A stretch of 64,000 nt of DNA from Caproicibacter sp047833665 (GCA_047833665.1 CP181261.1:1736001-1800000), one strand, 5' to 3'; numbered from the stretch's first letter, positions 18,685 through 27,824 are shown. Made by a program: numbers and translations. Notes: generated from the letters alone by a model not told the origin.

Positions 18685-18714
18685 AATGCCGCAGCTGTTT
18701 AAAGCCGCGGCATT
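18685..18714. terminator. Bidirectional terminator between enolase and GH120 genes
   Basis: An AATGCCGC/GCGGCATT stem with a 14-base loop lies between two convergent genes. T-tracts are weak on both sides. Confidence 0.5.
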
Positions 18715-18729
18715 ACTATATTGAGCAAT

Positions 18730-18885
18730 TTATTCCCATATCTTTATCTTATTATACCCCGAGACTAATGTTTCAATCGGTCCTGGCGTTGGTTGTTTTT
18801 GACGTAACTGAGAATTAATATCTGTATCTATTCTAAGTATTCCCCCATCGTTTGCATCATACACAGCATTGCTAGTGTCAAGGGA
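18730..18885 (-). pseudogene. Detached 3' end of the GH120 gene
   Basis: A minus-strand frame of about 50 codons ends in TAA and encodes LDTSNAVYDANDGGILRIDT, then PTPGPIETL and a final KIKIWE. This fits the end expected of GH120 xylosidases, which finish with a GPI...IKVW-type strand and which the main GH120 frame lacks. The IS256-family element lies exactly between the two pieces, so one gene was split. Confidence 0.65.
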
Positions 18886-18900
18886 AGTTCGCAATTTTTA

Positions 18901-20153
18901 GGGACTCCGAAAAATGAATTAGGCTGCGCTTAACAATGAAAGAATAGATTTTGGGTTTAAATAGGCTCTGGAAACAGACCAGTCTTCCGCATACTCCATC
19001 AGATGTGTTGTTACCAGCCGTAGATAGGAATCCGGATTAGGAAATATTCCGACTACGCTGGTTCTGCGGCGAATTTCCTTGTTTAGCCGTTCTAGCATAT
19101 TGGTTGAGGAGATTTTGCGAGCATCGAGTTCCGGAAAAGCATAGAAGGCTAGAGAATCTTCCAGCCCATCTTGCAGAAGCTCAATTGCTTTTGGAAAGCG
19201 TTTTCCATACTGTTCTGATATTTGCTCTGCGCGTTGTCTAGCTATTTTAGCGGAAGGTGCCAGCCAAATTTCTTTTAACTGAGCCGCAAAGGATTCTTTT
19301 TCCTTCTGGGATACATGAGCCAAAATATTTCGCATAAAATGGACTTTGCACCGTTGCCAGGAAGCTCCCGGAAAACTCTCACGGATGGCTGCAATCAGCC
19401 CTTTGTTCGCGTCTGAAACCACCAGGAGCGGTGTTTTCAGACCACGATCTAGAAGACTTTGAAACAATTGAGAATAACTTTCTTTGGATTCATCCAGCAT
19501 TGGCTCTACAGCAATGATATCCCTATGTCCCTGTTCATTGACGCCGCAAACTACCATCACAGCCATGCTGACGACCCGGCCATCCATACGAATTTTTTCA
19601 TACAGTGCATCTGTCCAAATGACAGGATAGCGACCCGTCAGAGGCCGGCTGCGGAAGTACTGTACCTGCTCGTTAAGACCTTTCGTCATTTCACTGACTT
19701 GACTGCGAGAAAGATTTTCAATTCCAAGACTGCGAGCTAGTTTCTCCATCTTTCGCGTAGATACACCCTGCACAAACGCTTCTTGAACCACTTGAATCAG
19801 CGCTGCTTCACTGCGCTTGCGTTCTGTTACGAAAAACGGGATATAGCCCTGATTTCGGAGTTTTGGTACCATCAGATACATCGTCCCCATACGAGTATCC
19901 AATCGACGCGGCCGATAGCCGCAGCGGTAATCACGGCGGGATGGATTGTGTGCATTCTTTTCTGCGCCAACGATACCGGAGACCTCTGCTTCCATCAGAC
20001 GAGTACAAAGCCATTCCAGCATCGACAGCATTGGATCTGGTTGCGCCATACATTTTAGTAGCAATTCTGTCAAATCTGTGGTATTCTTTTTTTGAGTCAT
20101 TGGGTATCTCTCCTTCTTTGAATGTTTTCTCACCATTCATTTTATCGGAGTCC
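18901..20153 (-). mobile_element. IS256-family (Mutator-type) insertion sequence
   Basis: A transposase gene is flanked by near-perfect inverted repeats GGGACTCCGAAAAATGAAT (18901-18919) and, as reverse complement, GGGACTCCGATAAAATGAAT (20134-20153). A 12-base outer inverted repeat AGTTCGCAATTT lies outside both (18886-18897 and 20178-20189), 3 bases from the inner repeat on the left and 24 on the right, so the true ends may be further out. No 8-9 bp target duplication was found at either boundary. It splits the GH120 gene. Confidence 0.85.
18919..20100 (-). CDS. IS256-family transposase
   Basis: 393 residues, a complete Mutator/IS256-type transposase: RRDYRCGYRPRRLDTRMGTM near the N-terminus, the DDE core with IWTDALYEKIR (first D), LVVSDANKGL (second D) and the family WQRCKVHFMRN motif, and SSTNMLERLNKEIRRRTSVVGIFPN carrying the C-terminal E. 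The start is the ATG at 20100 behind AAGGAGAG; an upstream in-frame start at 20136 lies almost in the repeat. The element is probably still able to move. Confidence 0.92.
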   Translation of the reverse strand: MTQKKNTTDLTELLLKCMAQPDPMLSMLEWLCTRLMEAEVSGIVGAEKNAHNPSRRDYRCGYRPRRLDTRMGTMYLMVPKLRNQGYIPFFVTERKRSEAALIQVVQEAFVQGVSTRKMEKLARSLGIENLSRSQVSEMTKGLNEQVQYFRSRPLTGRYPVIWTDALYEKIRMDGRVVSMAVMVVCGVNEQGHRDIIAVEPMLDESKESYSQLFQSLLDRGLKTPLLVVSDANKGLIAAIRESFPGASWQRCKVHFMRNILAHVSQKEKESFAAQLKEIWLAPSAKIARQRAEQISEQYGKRFPKAIELLQDGLEDSLAFYAFPELDARKISSTNMLERLNKEIRRRTSVVGIFPNPDSYLRLVTTHLMEYAEDWSVSRAYLNPKSILSLLSAA

Positions 20154-20164
20154 CAATGACTTTT

Positions 20165-22018
20165 CTATGCCTTTATGAAATTGCGAACTTTATTGTACTC
20201 CATCACAGCATTTACAATACGAACGGTACCCAATGTGTATGTGGTTTGTATCTGTGTCTGTACAGAAAAGAAATTAGGATCCAAGGTAATCTCCAAATAA
20301 ACACCGGAATCATTCGCCGTAATCTTAACCTTTGGATCATACTCCTTTTGCATATAGTAATCTTTTTCCTTATCAAAGTGATCGGAATTCCGATAGTAAA
20401 CATTCCCATTGATGTACGCAGGTTGTTTCACACCCTTATACTTATCCAGATCATCATCACCGCCAGCTATAATAAGCTGAAGATATTTTTCATAGCAATC
20501 CGGACAACCGTCATATCCATGCGTTCCATAATAAGAATTATTTGGAAGCACATCGTCGTCCCCAATAAATATATTGTTATAAAAACGATCATCCCCACTA
20601 TAGATAAGGGAAATCCCTTTCACCTGCGTTGAATGCGGCAAATGATAAGGAGTAGAACGGTCTAACACTTCTACCCTGCGCATGGAGCCACAAAATAGAT
20701 TGTGTACAAAAGCACCCCCCTGGGACATGTTTGAAATATTGCATTTGGAAGCAAAGACATTATTGTCAAATAAATAAGGGCCATGAGACACTTCAATGTT
20801 GCAATCACAACCATTAGCATAAAATACATTTTTGCTTATTTTTGTTCCTTGTGCTTGCCAATCTAACCATAAACCAAGTGTGGAATCGTGAATGCAGTTA
20901 TTAGATATCTGTACATCAATAGGTGCATGAAATTTAATAGCGGCAATTTCCCATCCGAAAAATTCTCTCTTTATTCCGATATTATAGATATGATTGTGCG
21001 AAATCTGGCTAAAAATGCATCCCATGTTCCCCACAATTCCATTTTGTCCGCAGTCATAAATTGTATTGTTTCTTACAATATGAGAACCGATTTTTTCCTT
21101 GCTCCAACCAATGCGTAACCCTTTAAAAACAGCCTCCAACTGTTCCTGATAACCAGGATGATGCTGAAATCTAGAACAGTCATTATCCCCGGTAGAACCT
21201 TTTTTTCCCAGACTAATCCCGCTGCATTTAGAGTCATGAATAATATTATTTTCAATAATCCATCCTTTGCTCCAATTTGCACCCAACAAACCCGCTTGAT
21301 GCGTTGTTGGAGGCGCCCATGTTGTGGCCGCCTGAGAAAGTTCAAACCCCTGCACGGTTATATAGTTAATTCCAGTCTTGTCTGGAAAAAAACAATATTT
21401 TCGCACATTAATTTCTGTGAGTTCCTCGTTTGGATTATACGAATGGAAATTTGCATAAATTGTGGTATTATGTTCATCCACTTGTGCATACCAAAGATAA
21501 ACGGTGTCCTCCGGGTGAGCCAAAGGGATAGGTTTCGGACCGAAAAAAGGAATTACAATGGATTCTCTAACCGGAGCCTGCTTCACCTCATCTAACGAAC
21601 GTGCCTCATAGAATGATTTGCCATTTAAATAAACATCTCCTGTATGCATAACCCCATTTTTGGGGTAAAAAAGCCAATCACCAAATATTGTTTGTTTATA
21701 GGGATTATACCCCTGAAAAAAAGTATTTGGAATAACGGTTTTCCATACTGTACCCTCATAGACTTCCCAATTTTTAATAACTTCCGAACCCTTAATATGC
21801 ACCTTTTCATTTTCTGCCGCTTTATATACAATGCGGTCTATCATGCTATTTCCACTGTTTTTAGGTCTTACCCATTCACGATATGTTCCTTCATGGACAA
21901 TAACAGTATCACCGCTAACAGCAATTTCCGCTGCCTTAGAAATAGTACGAAATGGATGATCTATGCTGCCATCTGATGCATCGCTGCCCGTCATTGCAAC
22001 ATGATATGTACGTCCCAT
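20165..22018 (-). pseudogene. GH120 beta-xylosidase-like gene, 3' end cut off by IS256
   Basis: 617 codons of a right-handed parallel beta-helix enzyme of glycoside hydrolase family 120. It opens with YHVAMTGSDASDG (DUF1565-like start). Candidate nucleophile Asp lies in LGLWLDWQAQG near residue 384 and acid/base Glu in IEVSHGP near 407, matching the XylC pair as I know it. TTWAPPTTHQAGLLG and WSKGWIIENNIIHDSKCSGI are also family-like. There is no signal peptide. The last residues (VRNFIKA) come from the insertion junction; about 50 C-terminal residues lie beyond the IS at 18730-18885. The start follows AGGAGG. A xylosidic substrate is family knowledge; co-regulation with the agar-type genes suggests another linkage may be the target. 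Confidence 0.82.
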
Positions 22019-22027
22019 AAAAACCTC

Positions 22028-22037
22028 CTGTATACAA
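22028..22037. promoter_or_regulatory. Candidate GntR operator overlapping the GH120 ribosome site
   Basis: CTGTATACAA, core GTATAC at 22030-22035, abutting the AGGAGG of GH120. Confidence 0.5.
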
Positions 22038-22050
22038 AATTTTGCCAATT

Positions 22051-22060
22051 TAGTATACAA
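22051..22060. promoter_or_regulatory. Candidate GntR operator at the GH120 transcription start
   Basis: TAGTATACAA, core GTATAC at 22053-22058, a few bases beyond the GH120 -10 box, the same geometry as at GH117. Confidence 0.6.
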
Positions 22061-22062
22061 CA

Positions 22063-22090
22063 ATTATAGCATTAATATTAAAATTCTCAA
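22063..22090 (-). promoter_or_regulatory. Promoter of the GH120 gene
   Basis: TTGAGA (22090-22085), a 16-base spacer and TATAAT (22068-22063) on the minus strand. Confidence 0.6.
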
Positions 22091-22245
22091 GCATAAATAA
22101 CGAGGTTTTGGGACCGAGCACAAATTTTTAAACAATTAAACTTAATTTGCGAATTACGTTGTCTAGTTGCCTGAAAATCGCCATTTTGAGAGAACAAATT
22201 GGAGGCTATTGGGCATTAGTTTTTATCTGATAAATCTACAAGGAG

Positions 22246-22932
22246 CTATTTATTATTCAATGTACTTAAATACCGGTAAATCGTAGGTTCAGAGCAATGG
22301 AGCTGCTTTGCAACCTGACTGACTGCACCTTTTAACAAAAACACTCCCCTTTTATTCAGCATATCTACAATACGAATTTTCTCTGATTGAGTGAGGCGTT
22401 TTGGGTGTATCTTGCTTTCCGGCAAACAGCTTTCCATTACATTTTCTATAATTTCATCAATATTGTTTGGAAAATTTTCCACTATATCCGGAAGCGCCTT
22501 CGGCAACTCCGGAGGAACTGCCTCTTCCACCGAGTCCGTCGGAAGATTACACAACTGCAAAATCTGACGGCTGATATCCCGGTAGCGTGATGCATCGAAG
22601 TTGATACACAGCATACCAACTAGCTCATTGTTCTCATCCTTGATAAAGATAGTGGAGGACCGTAAAACTTTACCGCTCTTGGAGATTCCTTTATAATTGA
22701 GAATATAATCGTGCGTTTTATAAACCTGTTCTTTTATGATTTTTAAGGCAAGATTGGTGATAGGCGCCCCAACTTTTCTGCCGCTGATGTGACCGTTTGC
22801 AATTGCAATAATGGATTGACTGTGAGCGTTAATTTCATGAAGAGCAATTTCATAGTCCGGACCAAGAACTTTGCCTAGAAATTCGACGAGGCTGACATAT
22901 GGCCTGAGAATTTTCGAACTGGTAGTTTTCAC
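22246..22932 (-). CDS. YheO-like PAS/HTH transcriptional regulator
   Basis: 228 residues from a GTG preceded by AAGGA; a TTG at 22956 is the longer alternative. About 10-120 form a YheO-type PAS-like domain (YVSLVEFLGKVLGPDYEIALHEI, GRKVGAPITNLAL, SSTIFIKDENNELVGMLCINFD). About 185-228 form a DNA-binding helix-turn-helix (RGVFLLKGAVSQVAKQLHCSEPTIYRYLSTL). The ligand is unknown. It is a single gene with its own promoter, facing the same way as GH120, and could regulate the accessory locus or an unlinked target. Confidence 0.85.
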   Translation of the reverse strand: MKTTSSKILRPYVSLVEFLGKVLGPDYEIALHEINAHSQSIIAIANGHISGRKVGAPITNLALKIIKEQVYKTHDYILNYKGISKSGKVLRSSTIFIKDENNELVGMLCINFDASRYRDISRQILQLCNLPTDSVEEAVPPELPKALPDIVENFPNNIDEIIENVMESCLPESKIHPKRLTQSEKIRIVDMLNKRGVFLLKGAVSQVAKQLHCSEPTIYRYLSTLNNK

Positions 22933-22991
22933 TTGACATCCTTCCGATTCAATCAATATGAATCAGCGCCAAAATATGGCGTTGCTATTTA

Positions 22992-23020
22992 ATTATAGCA
23001 TGAACGAACAGCACTCTCAA
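22992..23020 (-). promoter_or_regulatory. Promoter of the YheO-like regulator
   Basis: TTGAGA (23020-23015), 17 bases, TATAAT (22997-22992) on the minus strand. The 22933-23287 stretch otherwise holds only AT-rich spacer and the DUF2207 terminator. Confidence 0.6.
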
Positions 23021-23194
23021 TAAAAAACACTCACCAAATGATAATTTTTTATTGATAAAAAATGTAATATTTTACACTTTTTTCTTACTAATCTCCTCTC
23101 TGGCACATCACCGTATTCGCGCAGTATTTGATGGACAAACCGTAAATTTGAAACCAGTTTTCACTGAAAAAGAAACCGGTAGAACGGATAAACA

Positions 23195-23232
23195 AAAATC
23201 AGGGTTTGCAAAAATGACAAACCCTGATTTTC
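23195..23232 (-). terminator. Terminator of the LemA-DUF2207 operon
   Basis: AAAATCAGGGTTTG pairs with CAAACCCTGATTTT around a short A/T loop, with a T-run following on the minus strand. Confidence 0.8.
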
Positions 23233-23287
23233 AAAATATAGGAAAATTGTCCAAGCAACACCGGCAGTCTGCCAAATTGCATCAAGG

Positions 23288-25249
23288 CTAACGGACGCCA
23301 CCGCCTCCGCCGCCTCCGAAACCGCCGCCTCCGCCGGAAAATCCTCCTCCGCCGAAGCCACTGCCGCCGAAGCCGCCGAATTTGCCGCCACCGCTCATAT
23401 TCAAGTCGGAAAGTCGAGTGGCAGCTGCACCAATCTGCTGAAACGAACTGCCAAGAGCCGCACCGAAATCGAAAGTACCGTGCGATGATGTCTGTCTGCC
23501 CCAATACATACGAGGGCCGAACATATAATATAAATAACTGCCGGTAAAATTCGCATTGATAAAGGATTCGTCCGTCAGCTGAGGATATGCCATTTTTAGC
23601 TGTTTGCAAACTTCACCGGAAATTCCCATCATAGTGGCGTAAACTAAGTATTCCTCCCAAAGTTCCAGCTGCGGCACACCGTATTCTTCCATTCTAGAAA
23701 ATTCCATCATGTATTTTTTCAGTCCGTGCCAAACCCCGTATTCATATTCGCCTTTTCGGCTTAACCTCATTTTCGCTGAGCCGCCTGCAATAAGAAGAAA
23801 CCCAGAGATAAACATGGAAAGCGGTAAGTAGACCAGAAGAACTCTGAATAAGCCTGTGACTGTAAACAAGGCAAACGCGAGGAATAGGAATAAAATTCCC
23901 ACCCATTTGGCAACGGAAAACAAAACAGGCCGAGCCTCATAGTACCCACGTGTGGCGATTTCCCTTTTTGTGGCATTGAGGAAATCCTCCAGTTTATTGC
24001 TGACATATTCACCATGATTCTGAGCATAATCTTCAAACTCTTTCATCGTAAAAGAGTTCTCAAATGACTTGCCCACCGTTGAAATCAATTCCAAAAAGAC
24101 CTGTTCACTTTCCGTTAACTCTTTTTCTTTCGTGTTTTCCATGACAACAACGGTAAGATGATCTCCAGTACCTTCAAAGCGGACAAAACCCTTCCGAGCA
24201 AGACTTAAAAGCGTAGCACTGAACATTCTGTTCTTTTCTTTCTCATGAATGCCGGAGTAAAAATAGAACAAATTTGCTATGCCTCCGGGGCTGTTGCCCA
24301 GCGGTATCTCCCGCGTGTATTCCGGCACTGTGACAGAATATCTTTTATTTTTCTTACGAAGCCTGTAAAAAGCATAGAGTACTAGAACAAGCAACAGCAC
24401 AGCGCTGACCACATCAAGAATGCCAAGCAAAAATTCTCTGCGGAGTTGCTGCTCATATTCATCCGCCCATTGCTGTTCTTCCGCTTGAATTGCGGACAGC
24501 ACGTTTTGGGAGGATACCTTTGTGGAAAAAGCAAAAAGTTGGGGAGGCATACAAAGCCGAACTTCCACAGAATGTCCGACCGGAATAGACGATGCGGTAA
24601 AACTGATTTGATTCTCGGAATCGATTGTTAAATTACTTTGAACATCGGTATGAAGCCAAGCCTGTACCGCTTCTTTGTTTCCGCCGGATGGAAACTGAAT
24701 GGTCCCGCTCAGAGATTCGACTGGAATACTAAAATTGTTTGGCAAAAAGTAATTGTAAAGTACAGCTGTATCGGCGTAAACATTGACAATATTTTTGATC
24801 CTGTAAGTAAATGTGAATGTCCGCACGCCTTCTTCAATGGCAGGCATAAACCAACCCAGCTCAATACTGGTATCCGTCCGATGCAAATAGCATTTGTCCT
24901 GCATTTCATCGCCGGAAACATGTTCCGCATCTATATCTCCCGCAAATGAATAGGAGATTCCTCGGTCTTCATCATAAACAGTAAGATCTGTGATATCGTC
25001 CACTTTGTCTGTTTCCAAAGGAAAAGTTCTGTACAAGTTCCGATAAGGTCGGCCCCGATCTTCTAAATTAATCTTCCACGTTTCCGAAACCACCATATCC
25101 CCGTTTTCCATCAAAACCGCCGATATATTTAATTTTTCCATGATTTGTTTGGAATTTTCACCAAACTGTTCGGAGCATCCAGCCAACGAAATGAGACTAA
25201 AAATCAGAGCCGTTAAAAGAAAGGCCCTTAATAATTTACCTTTCATCAA
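23288..25249 (-). CDS. DUF2207 membrane lipoprotein with glycine-rich tail
   Basis: About 653 residues. A lipoprotein-type signal (LISLAGC near residue 25) is followed by an extracytoplasmic beta-rich DUF2207 domain, a membrane helix near residue 285 (LLLVLVLYAFYRLRKK), a cytoplasmic winged-helix-like region, a helical pair near 450-500 and a low-complexity FGG/GGG tail of about 30 residues. DUF2207 proteins commonly pair with LemA, which is the next gene upstream; function unknown, possibly envelope stress or surface assembly. Start uncertain: a TTG at 25279 overlaps the LemA stop, while ATGs at 25261 and 25249 are also possible; 25249 gives the cleanest signal peptide. Confidence 0.82.
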   Translation of the reverse strand: MMKGKLLRAFLLTALIFSLISLAGCSEQFGENSKQIMEKLNISAVLMENGDMVVSETWKINLEDRGRPYRNLYRTFPLETDKVDDITDLTVYDEDRGISYSFAGDIDAEHVSGDEMQDKCYLHRTDTSIELGWFMPAIEEGVRTFTFTYRIKNIVNVYADTAVLYNYFLPNNFSIPVESLSGTIQFPSGGNKEAVQAWLHTDVQSNLTIDSENQISFTASSIPVGHSVEVRLCMPPQLFAFSTKVSSQNVLSAIQAEEQQWADEYEQQLRREFLLGILDVVSAVLLLVLVLYAFYRLRKKNKRYSVTVPEYTREIPLGNSPGGIANLFYFYSGIHEKEKNRMFSATLLSLARKGFVRFEGTGDHLTVVVMENTKEKELTESEQVFLELISTVGKSFENSFTMKEFEDYAQNHGEYVSNKLEDFLNATKREIATRGYYEARPVLFSVAKWVGILFLFLAFALFTVTGLFRVLLVYLPLSMFISGFLLIAGGSAKMRLSRKGEYEYGVWHGLKKYMMEFSRMEEYGVPQLELWEEYLVYATMMGISGEVCKQLKMAYPQLTDESFINANFTGSYLYYMFGPRMYWGRQTSSHGTFDFGAALGSSFQQIGAAATRLSDLNMSGGGKFGGFGGSGFGGGGFSGGGGGFGGGGGGGVR

Positions 25250-25275
25250 GAATGACATCCTATCATATCTCAATT

Positions 25276-25833
25276 TCAAAACTTTACCTTCGGAACCACC
25301 CGGTCCCCTTCCTCAATTTCGAAATATTTTTTTAGTTCAAAGTGGAACACGGAGGCAATTAGGTTGGATGGAAAATGCATCACATATTCGTTATATTTCA
25401 TGGCAGTATCATTGTAAAACTGCCGAGACATTGCGATCTTTCCTTCAATTTCCTGCAATTGTTCCTGCAAATTCATAAAATTTTGATTTGCTTTTAAATC
25501 CGGATACTGTTCAGCGGTTGCAAAGAGATTCACAATTGCTCTGGAAAGCTTTGCATTGTTTTGCATTGCCTCTTCCGGAGTTTTGGAATTCATCGCAGCA
25601 CCACGCCATTTTATCACTTCCGTTAAGGTGGACTTTTCATGTGCCGCATATCCTTTGACCGTTTCCACAAGATTGGGAATCAAATCAAATCTTTTTTTTA
25701 GCTGAACATCAACCTGCGCCCAGCTGTTGTCCACTCGGACGGAAAATGATACCAGTTTGTTGTAGGCAGAGACGCACCAGAGAATCAAAAGAAGCAGGAT
25801 TCCCAGAATAACTGCAATTGTCACCCAACCCAT
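25276..25833 (-). CDS. lemA: LemA family protein
   Basis: 185 residues: one N-terminal membrane helix (about 3-24, outside facing) and a helical coiled domain with the LemA pattern NSWAQVDVQLKKRFDLIPNLVETVKGY, LTEVIKWRGAA and LKANQNFMNLQEQLQEIEGKI. Role unknown; often linked to membrane or envelope maintenance. It is directly upstream of DUF2207 with touching stop and start, so co-translated. Confidence 0.92.
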   Translation of the reverse strand: MGWVTIAVILGILLLLILWCVSAYNKLVSFSVRVDNSWAQVDVQLKKRFDLIPNLVETVKGYAAHEKSTLTEVIKWRGAAMNSKTPEEAMQNNAKLSRAIVNLFATAEQYPDLKANQNFMNLQEQLQEIEGKIAMSRQFYNDTAMKYNEYVMHFPSNLIASVFHFELKKYFEIEEGDRVVPKVKF

Positions 25834-25930
25834 AAAACGGCCTCCCTTAAAATTTTATCCATTTGGTAGTATCCAAAAAAATGACCGAAAAATTCTTTTT
25901 TATTTGCTTAAAGCAAAAGCCCATCAAGAC

Positions 25931-26572
25931 TCATTTCGAAGCTTTATCCGAAATGCGGTAGCACAATGTCATTAAGCTGTCATTAAGATGAACATTTTCT
26001 ACAATGGCATCCGGATACTGCATAGCGATATCATAATGGCTGAAATTCCAAAAATTCTTGATACCCAAATTATATAATTTCTCTGCAAGTTCTCTTGCCG
26101 CCGCCGGCGGTACACAAAAGATTGCCATCACCGGTTTCTCTTTTTTGCAGAATTCCTCCACTTCGGCAACGTCCCTCACCTTTAAATTGGCCAATTCCAT
26201 TCCAATTCTATCCGGTGAATTATCAAAGATTCCAATCAGTTTGAATCCATCCGATTCAAATGACATATGTGTGCCAATTGCACGACCAAGGTTGCCTGCC
26301 CCAAACAAAATGGTTGGATATTTGGTGGACAGGCCCAGAATTTTTGCAATTTCGTCACAAAGCTGGCTGACAATATATCCATAACCTTGCTGGCCAAATC
26401 CTCCGAAACAGTTTAAATCCTGTCTGATTTGTGATGCTGTCAGCCCGAGTTTCTCCGAAAGCTCCGTTGAAGAAATTCTGGTGACACCTTTTTCCTTAAG
26501 AAGTCTTAAAAAGCGATAATAGCGCGGCAGTCTTCGGATGACTGACATCGATACATTTTCACGTCTTGGCAT
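25931..26572 (-). CDS. rex: Redox-sensing transcriptional repressor Rex
   Basis: 213 residues: N-terminal winged helix (MSVIRRLPRYYRFLRLL, ELSEKLGLTASQIRQDLNCFG) and a C-terminal NAD(H)-binding Rossmann domain with GAGNLGRAIG. Rex represses fermentation and anaerobic respiration genes and lets go when the NADH/NAD+ ratio rises. Downstream of icd (40 bases) in the acn-traX-icd-rex order, so it may be part of that operon and link it to redox state. Confidence 0.95.
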   Translation of the reverse strand: MPRRENVSMSVIRRLPRYYRFLRLLKEKGVTRISSTELSEKLGLTASQIRQDLNCFGGFGQQGYGYIVSQLCDEIAKILGLSTKYPTILFGAGNLGRAIGTHMSFESDGFKLIGIFDNSPDRIGMELANLKVRDVAEVEEFCKKEKPVMAIFCVPPAAARELAEKLYNLGIKNFWNFSHYDIAMQYPDAIVENVHLNDSLMTLCYRISDKASK

Positions 26573-26612
26573 GACGTATTCCTCCCATCCTTCATTATGT
26601 AAAACATCAAAC

Positions 26613-27824
26613 TCATAAAAGCAACTCTGCCTTTTCTCGTATTGCGGTTAAAAATGTTTCCGTATCCACTGCCTTTTTCTCCTGCATCGTTGTAATAGCG
26701 GCAAGATCACCTGTCATGATTCCGCTTTCCACAGTCTGAAAAGACGCTTGCTCCAATTTTTCCGCAAATTGTGAAAGTTCCGGAGTTCCATCCAGTTCTC
26801 CGCGTTTTTTTAGGGCTCCGGTCCAAGCGAACAGAGTAGCCAAAGGATTCGTCGAAGTCTTTTCTCCTTTTAGATAACGATAATAATGGCGCTGCACCGT
26901 ACCATGTGCCGCTTCATATTCATAGACACCTTTTGGTGAAACCAATACGCTTGTCATCATGGCTAAGCTGCCAAAAGCCGTCGCAATCAGATCACTCATA
27001 ACATCTCCATCATAGTTCTTGCAAGCCCAAATAAATCCGCCCTCTGACCGAATGACGCGTGCGACAGCATCATCAATTAACGTATAGAAATACGTAATAC
27101 CGGCTTTTTCAAATTTTTCCGCATATTCGTTTTGATAGATCTCTTGAAAAATATCTTTAAACCTGTGATCGTATGTTTTGGAAATTGTATCCTTTGTGGA
27201 AAACCAAAGGTCTTTCTTCATATCCAGTGCATACTGAAAACAGGAGCGGGCAAAACTGGCAATGCTCTCATCTATATTATGAATGCCTTGAACAATCCCG
27301 GCCGACTGAAATTCTTGAATGGTTGCTCTCTTTTCATTTCCTTGGGCATCCGTTACCACCAATTCAGCTTTGGATCCTGCCGGAGCCGTCATTTCCACAT
27401 TTTTATATACATCACCATAGGCATGACGAGCTACTGTAATCGGCTTTTTCCAACCGGGAACCAGAGGTGTTATCCCCTTGACCAAAAGCGGGGTACGGAA
27501 AACCGTTCCATCCAAAATGGCACGGATTGTGCCGTTTGGCGATTTCCACATTTGTTTTAGATTGTATTCCTTCACCCTAGCAGCATTCGGTGTAATAGTC
27601 GCACATTTTACGCCAACGCCGAATTTCTCAATTGCCCGGGCCGCTTCCACTGTCACCTTGTCGTCTGTTTCGTCGCGGTGTTTCAGCCCAAGATCATAAT
27701 ATTCTGTCTTCAGGTCAATATAAGGCGTCAGTAAAATATCCTTAATCTGCTGCCAGATGACTCTTGTCATTTCGTCCCCGTCCATTTCCACAAGGGGGGT
27801 TTGCATTTTTATTTTATCTGCCAT
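26613..27824 (-). CDS. icd: NADP-dependent isocitrate dehydrogenase, eukaryotic-like dimeric type
   Basis: 403 residues; oxidises isocitrate to 2-oxoglutarate with NADP+. The MQTPLVEMDGDEMTRVIWQQIKD start, ATITPNAARVKEY, KSPNGTIRAILDG and DGDVMSDLIATAFGSLAMM blocks are those of the homodimeric type II ICDH found in eukaryotes and some bacteria, not the E. coli type. Lies in one operon with aconitase and a TraX-family gene, giving the citrate-to-2-oxoglutarate arm for glutamate synthesis. No citrate synthase is in the window. Confidence 0.94.
   Translation of the reverse strand: MADKIKMQTPLVEMDGDEMTRVIWQQIKDILLTPYIDLKTEYYDLGLKHRDETDDKVTVEAARAIEKFGVGVKCATITPNAARVKEYNLKQMWKSPNGTIRAILDGTVFRTPLLVKGITPLVPGWKKPITVARHAYGDVYKNVEMTAPAGSKAELVVTDAQGNEKRATIQEFQSAGIVQGIHNIDESIASFARSCFQYALDMKKDLWFSTKDTISKTYDHRFKDIFQEIYQNEYAEKFEKAGITYFYTLIDDAVARVIRSEGGFIWACKNYDGDVMSDLIATAFGSLAMMTSVLVSPKGVYEYEAAHGTVQRHYYRYLKGEKTSTNPLATLFAWTGALKKRGELDGTPELSQFAEKLEQASFQTVESGIMTGDLAAITTMQEKKAVDTETFLTAIREKAELLL

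Noticed and set aside
18878..20198. Target-site duplication of the IS256 element
   Set aside because: Neither the inner nor the outer candidate ends are flanked by an 8-9 bp direct repeat.
23288..23400. Glycine-rich repeat coding region as a simple-sequence repeat of separate interest
   Set aside because: It is the ordinary low-complexity tail of a DUF2207 protein.
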